Source: an uncultured Anaerococcus sp. | Lineage (GTDB): Bacteria > Bacillota > Clostridia > Tissierellales > Peptoniphilaceae | DNA length: 27,780 bases | Direction of reading: 5' to 3' | Assembly: GCA_943913325.1 (NCBI GenBank) | Contig: CALTXP010000013.1 | Location: 1 to 27,780 of the forward strand | Notes under the pieces: generated by a model | The model's database searches: none | Told to the model about the DNA's origin: nothing | The model's input: only the letters and a program-made list of their open reading frames with translations | Shown here: positions 8,554-15,593 of the stretch, one piece after another | Layout: every line of letters starts with the position of its first letter | Numbering within the stretch: the first letter of the stretch is position 1 | Made by a program: the position numbers and the translations under genes

Positions 8554-9054
8554 ATGAGAAAAGCAAATTTTAAAGATTTAGAAAAAGTATCCGATATAGT
8601 AGAAGAAGCTAAGAAATCACTAAAAAATGATGGTGTTGATCAGTGGCAAAATGGTACACCTAATTTGTCATTATTAGGTCAACAAGTTTCAAGAAATAAT
8701 TCTTACGTATATGAGAAAGATGGAGAAATTTTAGCCTATGCTTATCTTAGCCCTGACTACGATCCTACTTATGCCAGTGTAAGAAAAGCTATGAAAGGCG
8801 ATGATTCCATTACAATCCATACATTTTGTGTAGATAGAAATAAAGCTAGAAAGGGAATAGGAAGCCTATTTTTTGAGCAAATAAAAGATTTTGCAGTGAA
8901 GAATAATAAGGATTCACTTAGGATTGATACTCATAAGGATAATTTTAGGATGAGAGGGCTTATAAAAAAGCTTGGCTTTTCATATATAGGAATTATCTAT
9001 ATAAATGATAATGGTAGACCTATGCCGAGATATGCCTATGAACTATTGTTATGA
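8554..9054 (+). CDS. GNAT-family N-acetyltransferase, probably leaderless
   Basis: The 166-residue acetyl-CoA-dependent acetyltransferase begins MRKANFKDLEKV, the usual GNAT opening. The acetyl-CoA pyrophosphate loop is RNKARKGIG (95-103), preceded by strand ITIHTFCVD. The late strand LRIDTHKDNFRMRGLIKKLGF is typical of small-molecule or protein acetylases with a DQWQNG segment (residues 29-34). The substrate is unknown. No ribosome site is present before the ATG, which lies where a start site would be expected from the TGGTATAAT box. No better internal start exists, since residues 2-12 are conserved-looking. The stop overlaps the next start in ATGA. Confidence 0.85.
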   Translation: MRKANFKDLEKVSDIVEEAKKSLKNDGVDQWQNGTPNLSLLGQQVSRNNSYVYEKDGEILAYAYLSPDYDPTYASVRKAMKGDDSITIHTFCVDRNKARKGIGSLFFEQIKDFAVKNNKDSLRIDTHKDNFRMRGLIKKLGFSYIGIIYINDNGRPMPRYAYELLL

Positions 9055-11606
9055 TTAATAAAGCCCAAAAGAAAGTAATAGAAGAAGCTAAAACTCCAGC
9101 TGCAATTATCGCAGGGCCTGGAACAGGTAAGACTTTTACAATTGTAAAAAAAGTTGTGGATTTGGTAAAAAATGAGCATATCCCAGCTAATAGAATCCTA
9201 ATTACCACATTTACCAAAAAAGCTGCTGCAGAACTTAATAGCCGAATACTATCAGAGTTTACTAAAGAAAATATAAATACAGACTTAAAAGATTTAAAAA
9301 TAGGAAACTTCCATTCTTTAGCTAATATTTATCTAGATCAATATAAGAAGCTTGATGATAACTTTTTTAAGGCTGAAGTGATCGATTCTTATACAGAAGG
9401 ATATTTATTAGAAAAAAATTTATATCGTTTTGAACAAATAAATGCTTTTAAGGAAAATTTTACTGCTAATAGAGTTCGTCTTATCCAAGAAGTTTTTGAA
9501 GATATTACTAATAATCTAATAGATATCAATTCATTAAAAAATTCGAATAAGCAAAATGATAGGCTAGCTTATGAAATTTATATAAAACATATGGCCATAT
9601 TAAAAGAAAATAATTTAATGAATTTTCAATTGATTTTAAAAAACTTTTATGATTTATTAAGTGATTCTCAAATTGGAGAAGAGATTAGAAATTCTATTGA
9701 CTTTGTCATAATCGATGAATATCAGGATACAAACTTTATTCAACAAGAGATAGCCTTTAAGCTTATAAAAGATAAAAATATTATGGTTTTTGGAGATGAT
9801 GATCAGTCCTTATATAGTTTTAGGGGCGCAGATCCTAAAAATCTCTTAGATTTTAGTAAAGTTTGTAAGGATAAATTAGGTCTAGAAGCTAATTTTTATA
9901 GCTTAGATATAAATTATCGCTCCAACCAATCTATAATTGATACAGCAAAGTTATGGATGGATGTTGAGGATTTTGATAATAAAGTACTCAATTCCTTTAA
10001 AGATAATAAGAATGAAAATTCGGTTGTCAGAGCCAGAGCTGATAATTTTGAAAATCTATATAAGATTATAAAACTTTTAAATAAAGATATTGACTTAAAG
10101 CAAATAGGATTTCTTTTTCCTACCCTTAATAGCTATTATCCTAAAAGTTTGCAAGCATTTTTAGAATCAAAGGGACTTGCAGTCTTAAATATGGGATCAA
10201 GTAATTTTTTTGAAAGATATGAAATAAGAATTCTTATGTATATTTTTGTAAGGGTATTTACTTCTTATCCTAGTAATCTAGAGGATAATTCTTATCTAAG
10301 CTATGAGCAAAAAAAGAAGTTGGAATATAGAAAGTATTTAGCATCGTTATTTGATGATCAAACTATAAAATCTAAGGAAATGGATAAGTTAGTATCTTAT
10401 TTTAGAAACAAAAAAGATATTGGCTTAACTGAGATTTTGTATAAGTCTTTTAGTTTAAAAATTTTAAGAGAAATTCTTGATAAAAAATTAGGCAATATAG
10501 AAAATGATAGAGCTCTTAATAATATAGGTGTCTTTACAAGAAAAGTAAGTGAATATGAGCAAATTTTTGATAGAAGTGATTCTAATTATTATTATGAATT
10601 TATTTACGCTTATTTGTTTTATTTTTATAAGACAAATTCTATAAGAGAATTCGAAGATTTGAATCAATCATATCAAGCTATAAACTTTATGACTATTCAT
10701 AATTCTAAAGGATTAGAATTTGATGTGATATTTGTATCTGGACTTAATGATTATCCGAGGAGGGATTACCCTAGACTACTTAGTTCTTATTCTTATAAAG
10801 AAAATGATGATAAGAGGCCCATTAAGGATTTTTATAGAAAATACTATACTGCCTTTACTAGGGCTAAGAAATTGCTGGTCTTACTGGATAATTCTAGAGA
10901 CTATAGACTAGAAAATTTTTCGAAAAAGCTTAATGATAGTTCAATCCTTTCAACTATTGATTTTAAAAGAGATAAAGAAAAAAAGAATAAGCAAATTTTA
11001 GCCTATACTACAGATATAGAAATATATAACGCCTGTCCACTTAAATATAAGTTTTTAAGAAGATTGTCCTATAGCTTACCTAAAACGATAAATTTAATTT
11101 ATGGTAGTAGAGTCCATGAACTAAGTGAATATATCTCAAAATATCCTAACGATCCTAGTATAGAACCTTTTTTAAAGAACAATTTAAAATATAAGAATGC
11201 TATTTTAAATTTTATCAATCAAGATTTTAAGGTGGTAGCTACAGAGTCAAATTACAAGTTAGATAGAGGATTTTATATACTCCAAGGTAATATTGATATG
11301 ATTTTAGAAGATAATTCTATTATAGATATAAAAACAGGTTCGTTCGATGATTTGACTTTAAAAAAATATAAAAAACAGCTTGTAACTTATAAATATCTAA
11401 TGAAGCTAAATAATGAGGATCCTAAAGATTTATTTCTCTATTTTATAGAAAGTGATGAGTTAATCAAAGTAGATGACTTTACCTTTGATATAGAATATAT
11501 TGATAAAATTGCAAAAAATATCGCTGATGAAAATATTTATGAAAAAACTTCTGATATAAAGGAGTGTAAATTTTGTCCTATGAAATATTATTGTCATAGA
11601 TATTGA
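9051..11606 (+). CDS. UvrD/PcrA-type DNA helicase fused to a PD-(D/E)XK Fe-S nuclease
   Basis: The 851-residue superfamily 1A helicase has Walker A AGPGTGKTF (21-29), motif II IDEYQD (221-226), motif III GDDDQSLYSFRGADP, motif V INFMTIHNSKGLEFD and motif VI YYTAFTRA (598-605). From about residue 655 it carries a RecB/AddB-like nuclease: GNID with Asp749, DIKTG with Asp759 and Lys761. Four cysteines, C662 then C839, C842 and C848 (C-x2-C-x5-C), match the [4Fe-4S] staple of AddB/Cas4-type nucleases. The accessory helicase insertions look short. It probably processes DNA ends in repair or recombination. It starts inside the acetyltransferase stop (ATGA). It is not a canonical AddA or AddB, since both activities lie in one compact chain and no partner gene is adjacent. 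Confidence 0.88.
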   Translation: MINKAQKKVIEEAKTPAAIIAGPGTGKTFTIVKKVVDLVKNEHIPANRILITTFTKKAAAELNSRILSEFTKENINTDLKDLKIGNFHSLANIYLDQYKKLDDNFFKAEVIDSYTEGYLLEKNLYRFEQINAFKENFTANRVRLIQEVFEDITNNLIDINSLKNSNKQNDRLAYEIYIKHMAILKENNLMNFQLILKNFYDLLSDSQIGEEIRNSIDFVIIDEYQDTNFIQQEIAFKLIKDKNIMVFGDDDQSLYSFRGADPKNLLDFSKVCKDKLGLEANFYSLDINYRSNQSIIDTAKLWMDVEDFDNKVLNSFKDNKNENSVVRARADNFENLYKIIKLLNKDIDLKQIGFLFPTLNSYYPKSLQAFLESKGLAVLNMGSSNFFERYEIRILMYIFVRVFTSYPSNLEDNSYLSYEQKKKLEYRKYLASLFDDQTIKSKEMDKLVSYFRNKKDIGLTEILYKSFSLKILREILDKKLGNIENDRALNNIGVFTRKVSEYEQIFDRSDSNYYYEFIYAYLFYFYKTNSIREFEDLNQSYQAINFMTIHNSKGLEFDVIFVSGLNDYPRRDYPRLLSSYSYKENDDKRPIKDFYRKYYTAFTRAKKLLVLLDNSRDYRLENFSKKLNDSSILSTIDFKRDKEKKNKQILAYTTDIEIYNACPLKYKFLRRLSYSLPKTINLIYGSRVHELSEYISKYPNDPSIEPFLKNNLKYKNAILNFINQDFKVVATESNYKLDRGFYILQGNIDMILEDNSIIDIKTGSFDDLTLKKYKKQLVTYKYLMKLNNEDPKDLFLYFIESDELIKVDDFTFDIEYIDKIAKNIADENIYEKTSDIKECKFCPMKYYCHRY

Positions 11607-11616
11607 TTAATGCCTA

Positions 11617-11634
11617 CTATGTTATACAATATAG
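11617..11634 (+). promoter_or_regulatory. Candidate PadR operator (imperfect palindrome)
   Basis: CTATGTTATACAATATAG is an 18-bp dyad with 7 of 9 paired positions. It overlaps a possible -10 sequence and abuts the padR ribosome site. Autoregulation through such a site is common for PadR proteins, but the motif is short and AT-rich, so chance is possible. Confidence 0.4.
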
Positions 11635-11646
11635 AAAGGTGATGAT

Positions 11647-11979
11647 ATGATAGAATCTCAAATGTTAAAGGGTGTAATAGATGGGGTGATTCTCCATATT
11701 ATAAAAAATAATGAAACTTATGGTTATGAAATAGTAGAAGAGCTAAAGCACAGTGGTTTTTATACTATGACAGAGGGTACAGTATATCCTATTTTGCAAA
11801 GACTTAGCAAAAAGGGTTTTATATTGGGAGGCTACAAAGAATCAGATGTAGGGCCACGCCGTAAGTATTACTATATAACAGCTAAGGGAAGTAAATACCT
11901 AGAAGATTTCTATGAATCTTATAAGGAACTTAATCAAGCTGTGTATAAAGTTATAGGGGGAATAGATGAGAGTAGATAA
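11647..11979 (+). CDS. PadR-family transcriptional regulator
   Basis: The 110-residue winged-helix protein is of the short PadR (PadR-s2) class. Its start MLKGVIDGVILHIIKNNETYGYEIVEEL is followed by the recognition helix and wing TEGTVYPILQRLSKKGFI and GPRRKYYYITAKG, with a C-terminal dimerisation helix. Such proteins normally repress a neighbouring transporter or membrane-protein gene in response to drugs or envelope stress. Here no transporter is adjacent: the gene instead overlaps rsuA by 14 nt. The start follows AAAGGTGAT. The palindrome at 11617-11634 is a possible self-operator. Confidence 0.9.
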   Translation: MIESQMLKGVIDGVILHIIKNNETYGYEIVEELKHSGFYTMTEGTVYPILQRLSKKGFILGGYKESDVGPRRKYYYITAKGSKYLEDFYESYKELNQAVYKVIGGIDESR

Positions 11980-12658
11980 GATGATAGGTCATGCTAAACT
12001 TGATACTAGAAGAAATATCAAGCGAAATGCAAAAAAAGGAGCTCTGGTTATTAATGGAGATGTCATAAAGGACACATCAACTCAAGTTGATCCTTATGTA
12101 GATGAAGTTTTTTATATGGGAGAATTTGTAGAATATTTTGAAGATATATATATAATGATGAATAAACCAAAAGATTACCTATCTGCAACTGATGATATTG
12201 ATCCTACTGTAGTTGATATCTTGGATGATTTTTATAAAACACTTGACCTATCCATAGCAGGAAGGCTTGATAAGGATGCTAGAGGATTATTAATCTTATC
12301 AACTGATGGAAAATTTATACATAAGATTACAAGTCCTAACTCAAATATTGAAAAAACATATGAGGTAGAAACCAGGGATTTAATAGATGAGTCATTAGTA
12401 GAGGAGTTTTTAGAAGGTGTATATATAGCAGAAGATGATTACAAGGCTCGTCCAGCTAAACTTCAGATAATAGATGATAAGAAAGCTATAGTAAAAGTTA
12501 CTGAGGGAAAATTTCACTTAGTAAAAAGACTATTTTCAAATTTGGGAAATGAAGTGGTAGATCTTAAGAGAGTCGCAATAGGAGAACTTAAACTAGATCC
12601 ATTCCTAGATGAAGGCGATTATAGAGAATTAAATGAAAAAGAGCTTGTTCTATTTTAA
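11966..12658 (+). CDS. rsuA: 16S rRNA pseudouridine synthase, RsuA family
   Basis: Expected to convert the uridine equivalent to E. coli U516 of 16S rRNA to pseudouridine during small-subunit assembly. The 230-residue protein has an N-terminal S4 RNA-binding domain (about residues 1-55, RVDKMIGHAKLDTRRNIKRN and GALVINGDVIKD). The catalytic domain contains AGRLDKDARGLL with catalytic Asp102. Length and domain order fit RsuA better than RluB/E/F, though that distinction is uncertain. The start at 11966 follows TAGGGGGAATAG and lies inside padR, giving 14 nt of overlap, so the two are probably co-expressed. Confidence 0.85.
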   Translation: MRVDKMIGHAKLDTRRNIKRNAKKGALVINGDVIKDTSTQVDPYVDEVFYMGEFVEYFEDIYIMMNKPKDYLSATDDIDPTVVDILDDFYKTLDLSIAGRLDKDARGLLILSTDGKFIHKITSPNSNIEKTYEVETRDLIDESLVEEFLEGVYIAEDDYKARPAKLQIIDDKKAIVKVTEGKFHLVKRLFSNLGNEVVDLKRVAIGELKLDPFLDEGDYRELNEKELVLF

Positions 12659-12687
12659 GATTAAGTAAATATGGGCAGGGAGGTTAT

Positions 12688-13284
12688 ATGTATCAAAATT
12701 TAATAAAACCATTGTTAGACTTTTTATTGAGTTTAATACTTATAGTGATCCTTAGCCCGCTATTTTTGATAATAGCTATTATATCAAAAATATATGAACC
12801 AGAAGGCACTGTATTTTTCAAGCAAGATAGAGCGGGTAGCTTTAATGAGCCTTTCGTGTGCTATAAGTTTAGATCTATGAAAATGTCGGCTCCAAAAAAC
12901 GCTTCCACATGGGAACTGGATAATCCAGAAGCTTATATTACTCCTTTAGGAAAATTTTTAAGAAAGACAAGCCTTGATGAACTTCCACAATTAATTAATA
13001 TTCTTAAAGGGGATATGAGTTTTGTTGGTCCAAGACCTGTAATTTTAAAGGAAAAAGAATTATTAGATTTAAGGGCTAAGAATAATGCTTATTCGGCAAA
13101 ACCTGGTATTACTGGACTTTCACAAATATCTGGTAGGGATAATTTATCTCCTAAAGAGAAGGCTTATATAGATGGTATATATGCGAGTCAAGTAACTTTT
13201 ATAAATGATTTAAAGATACTTTTAAAAACAATTCCTAAAGTTTTAAGTGGAGATGATGTAACAGAAGGCAAACAGAATTTTTAG
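12688..13284 (+). CDS. Bacterial sugar transferase (polyprenyl-phosphate sugar-1-phosphate transferase, PglC-like)
   Basis: The 198-residue monotopic membrane enzyme moves a sugar-1-phosphate from a nucleotide sugar to undecaprenyl phosphate, the first step of capsule, glycan or teichoic-type polymer assembly. One N-terminal hydrophobic segment (about residues 9-32) is followed by KFRSM, the catalytic block TSLDELPQLINILKGDMSFV, GPRP and GITGLSQISGRD. The size matches the minimal PglC-type catalytic domain without the four-helix WbaP/WcaJ extension. It has a strong AGGGAGGT ribosome site. It stands alone, with no glycosyltransferases or polymerase beside it, so the glycan cannot be inferred. 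No clear terminator follows. Confidence 0.9.
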   Translation: MYQNLIKPLLDFLLSLILIVILSPLFLIIAIISKIYEPEGTVFFKQDRAGSFNEPFVCYKFRSMKMSAPKNASTWELDNPEAYITPLGKFLRKTSLDELPQLINILKGDMSFVGPRPVILKEKELLDLRAKNNAYSAKPGITGLSQISGRDNLSPKEKAYIDGIYASQVTFINDLKILLKTIPKVLSGDDVTEGKQNF

Positions 13285-13337
13285 TAAATATTTAGGAAAA
13301 GATTTGCAAAACTGTAAAAAATATGATAAAGTGTATA

Positions 13338-13343
13338 TATAAT
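13338..13343 (+). promoter_or_regulatory. Probable -10 box of the glpPK transcript
   Basis: A TATAAT at 13338-13343 lies about 10 bases before the conserved leader element. A convincing -35 at normal spacing is not visible: TTGCAA at 13304-13309 is too far away and TGTAAA at 13313-13318 is weak with a 19-bp gap. Confidence 0.4.
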
Positions 13344-13352
13344 AATAGAGGA

Positions 13353-13394
13353 TGAGAAACGAGCCAATTGAATATAAGTGGGCTCGTTTTGCCC
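13353..13394 (+). promoter_or_regulatory. Leader hairpin before glpP, probable GlpP-responsive terminator/antiterminator
   Basis: A 9-bp perfect stem, AAACGAGCC (13357-13365) with GGCTCGTTT (13381-13389), lies between the promoter and the glpP ribosome site. It is followed by TTGCCCTTTT. TGAGAAA(C)GAG and GGRCTC(G)TTTTGCCC recur in the leader of the glpA-like gene at 15507-15545, arguing for a shared RNA target rather than a plain terminator. In B. subtilis GlpP with glycerol-3-phosphate antiterminates a leader hairpin of glpD; by analogy this would make glpP autoregulated. Confidence 0.65.
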
Positions 13395-13411
13395 TTTTAA
13401 ATGGAGGTTTT

Positions 13412-13981
13412 ATGACTAAAGGAAGTATTTTCGAGGAACTTTATAGTAATCCAGTAATTATGGCAATAAAAAATAATAAAGATCTTAGAAAATGCTTAGA
13501 ATGCGACAATAAGGTTGTCTTTGTACTTTATGGGAATATTGAAACTATACCAATTATAGTTAAAAAACTTAAGAATAGAGATAAGATAGTTATAGTCCAT
13601 GAAGATCTTATAGAAGGTCTTTCAAGTTCTTCATTTGCTGCAAGCTTTATAAAAAAATATACTGAAGCCGATGGAATTATTTCTACTAAAGTTTCAAATG
13701 TGGTTTATGCAAGAAAACTCGGACTTTTCGCAGTTTTAAGATTTTTCGTTATCGATAGTATGAGTTTCGAAAATATGAAACAAACTATAAAAGATGTTAA
13801 TTGTGACATAATCGAGATACTTCCTGGGATATTGCCTAACCAAATTAAGGAAATTAAAAAAAGAACTAATATACCGATAGTTGCTGGCGGCTTGATTTCT
13901 ACCAAAAAAGAAGTTATGGATGCCTTAAATTCAGAAGCTATTGCAATCTCATCATCTAATTATAATGTATGGCTTATGTAG
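13412..13981 (+). CDS. glpP: Glycerol uptake operon antiterminator GlpP
   Basis: The 189-residue cytoplasmic RNA-binding regulator binds glycerol-3-phosphate and prevents termination in glp leaders. The sequence shows the GlpP beta/alpha-barrel pattern: VIMAIKNNKDLRKCLE near the start, VFVLYGNIETIP, KIVIVHEDLIEGL, ADGIISTK, then DIIEILPGILPNQI and IPIVAGGLISTKKEV. The start is taken at ATG 13412, because GGAGG lies 6 bases upstream and the length then matches the family (B. subtilis ~192 residues). An earlier in-frame ATG at 13352 would translate through the leader hairpin. It is followed after 13 bases by glpK. Confidence 0.9.
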   Translation: MTKGSIFEELYSNPVIMAIKNNKDLRKCLECDNKVVFVLYGNIETIPIIVKKLKNRDKIVIVHEDLIEGLSSSSFAASFIKKYTEADGIISTKVSNVVYARKLGLFAVLRFFVIDSMSFENMKQTIKDVNCDIIEILPGILPNQIKEIKKRTNIPIVAGGLISTKKEVMDALNSEAIAISSSNYNVWLM

Positions 13982-13994
13982 GAGGAAGGATATT

Positions 13995-15497
13995 ATGAGT
14001 AAATACATCATGGCCTTAGATGCTGGTACAACTAGCAACAGAGCAATCATTTTTGACAAAGAAGGACAAATTATTTCAGTAGCACAAAAAGAATTCACCC
14101 AATATTTTCCAAAAGCTGGATGGGTAGAGCATGATGCTACAGAAATCTGGTCAACTCAACTTGGAGTTTGTACTGAAGCTTTAGCTAAAAAAAATATCGA
14201 TGCAAGTGATATTGCTGCAATTGGTATTACTAATCAACGTGAAACTACTATAGTTTGGGATAAAAAAACAGGTGAGCCTGTTTATAATGCAATCGTTTGG
14301 CAATGTCGCCGTACTGCTGATATGGCTGATAAACTTGTAGAAGATGGTTATGGAAAAATGATTAAAGAAAAAACTGGTCTAGTAGTTGACCCATATTTCT
14401 CAGCTACAAAGATTAGATGGATCTTAGATCATATCGAAAATGGTCAACAAAGAGCTGAAAATGGTGAATTATTATTTGGTACAGTTGACACATGGTTAGT
14501 ATATAATTTAACTCGTGGCAAAGTACATGTAACAGATTATTCAAATGCTTCTAGAACCATGCTTTATAATATAAACACATTAGAATGGGATGATGAACTT
14601 TGTGAAATGCTTAATATTCCAAAATGTATGCTTCCAGAAGTTAAGCCTTCTTCTTATGTTTATGGCGAAACAAATGAAAGATTATTTGGTTCTCCAATTA
14701 AGATTGCTGGTATGGCTGGGGATCAACAATGTGCTTTATTTGGTCAAACATGCTTTAACGCAGGTGAAGCTAAAAACACTTATGGTACAGGTGCTTTCTT
14801 ACTTATGAATACTGGCGAAGAAGCAGTTGCATCACAAAATGGTCTAATTACAACAATTGCTTGGGGACTTGAAGAAGGTAAAGTAAACTACGCTCTTGAA
14901 GGTTCAATCTTTGTTGCAGGATCAGCTATACAATGGTTAAGAGATGAGCTTAGAATAGTAGATGCTTCTGATGATACAGAATATATGGCTACAAAAGTTA
15001 AAGATACAGATGGATGCTATGTAGTACCAGCATTTACAGGATTAGGTGCTCCATATTGGGATCCATATGCTAGAGGAGCTATAGTAGGTATTACTAGAGG
15101 AACTAGTAAATATCATATAGTAAGAGCAACACTAGAATCTCTTGCATATCTAACAAATGACGTATTAGCAGCTATGAGTATTGACTCAGGTAATGATCTA
15201 AAAGAACTTAAAGTAGACGGTGGAGCTAGTGCAAATAATTTCTTGATGCAATTCCAAGCTGATATGATACAAACAACAGTAGAAAGACCAGCTACACTTG
15301 AAACAACTGCTTTAGGAGCTGCATATTTAGCAGGTCTTGCAGTAGGTTATTTTAAGGGTCTTGATGAAATCAAAGAAAATCGTAAAGTAGATAATGTATT
15401 TAAGCCAGAAATCTCTAAAGAAGAAAGAGATAAAAAAGACTACAATTGGCAAAAAGCGATTTCTAGATCAGTAGACTGGGCTAAGGATTTAAAGTAA
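13995..15497 (+). CDS. glpK: Glycerol kinase
   Basis: Phosphorylates glycerol to sn-glycerol-3-phosphate with ATP in the cytoplasm. It has 500 residues from ATG 13995, behind GGAGGAAGGA; an upstream in-frame ATG at 13941 lies inside glpP and is not used. FGGY-kinase features include DAGTTSNRAIIF (9-20), GITNQRETTIVWD, the AGDQQ motif with Asp243, and GLGAPYWDPYARGAIVGITRG. In many Firmicutes a histidine in this region (DYHFFG in B. subtilis) is phosphorylated by HPr of the PTS. Here the aligned stretch reads TNERLFG with no histidine, so that control is probably missing. It is co-transcribed with glpP and followed by the attenuator-like leader of the glpA-like gene. No glycerol facilitator gene is in the window. 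Confidence 0.97.
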   Translation: MSKYIMALDAGTTSNRAIIFDKEGQIISVAQKEFTQYFPKAGWVEHDATEIWSTQLGVCTEALAKKNIDASDIAAIGITNQRETTIVWDKKTGEPVYNAIVWQCRRTADMADKLVEDGYGKMIKEKTGLVVDPYFSATKIRWILDHIENGQQRAENGELLFGTVDTWLVYNLTRGKVHVTDYSNASRTMLYNINTLEWDDELCEMLNIPKCMLPEVKPSSYVYGETNERLFGSPIKIAGMAGDQQCALFGQTCFNAGEAKNTYGTGAFLLMNTGEEAVASQNGLITTIAWGLEEGKVNYALEGSIFVAGSAIQWLRDELRIVDASDDTEYMATKVKDTDGCYVVPAFTGLGAPYWDPYARGAIVGITRGTSKYHIVRATLESLAYLTNDVLAAMSIDSGNDLKELKVDGGASANNFLMQFQADMIQTTVERPATLETTALGAAYLAGLAVGYFKGLDEIKENRKVDNVFKPEISKEERDKKDYNWQKAISRSVDWAKDLK

Positions 15498-15506
15498 AAT
15501 AGTAAC

Positions 15507-15572
15507 TGAGAAAGAGTTTAAGATTTTTTTAGGACTCTTTTGCCCAAAAGAGCCAGCTATTGGCTCTTTTTT
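15507..15572 (+). promoter_or_regulatory. Attenuator-like RNA with mutually exclusive hairpins before the glpA-like gene
   Basis: Four segments can pair alternatively: 1 AAAGAGT (15511-15517), 2 ACTCTTTT (15534-15541), 3 AAAAGAGCCA (15546-15555) and 4 TGGCTCTTTT (15561-15570). The 3:4 pair is a perfect 10-bp stem with T-tail and acts as a terminator. The 2:3 pair (CTCTTTT/AAAAGAG) would exclude it. The 1:2 pair would free segment 3 for termination. TGAGAAAGAG and GGACTCTTTTGCCC repeat the glpP leader at 13353-13394. It likely couples expression of the dehydrogenase genes to GlpP and glycerol-3-phosphate; this is inference from structure and context. Confidence 0.65.
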
Positions 15573-15593
15573 AGTACATATAAGGAGAATAAT

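Noticed and set aside
9051..11606. Anti-phage defence system built around the helicase-nuclease
   Set aside because: Neighbours are a metabolic-type acetyltransferase, PadR and RsuA, and no other defence gene, integrase or island boundary is present; a housekeeping repair role is simpler.
13352..13411. Upstream in-frame ATG as glpP start
   Set aside because: It would translate the leader hairpin, gives a length above the family norm, and has no ribosome site, while ATG 13412 has GGAGG.
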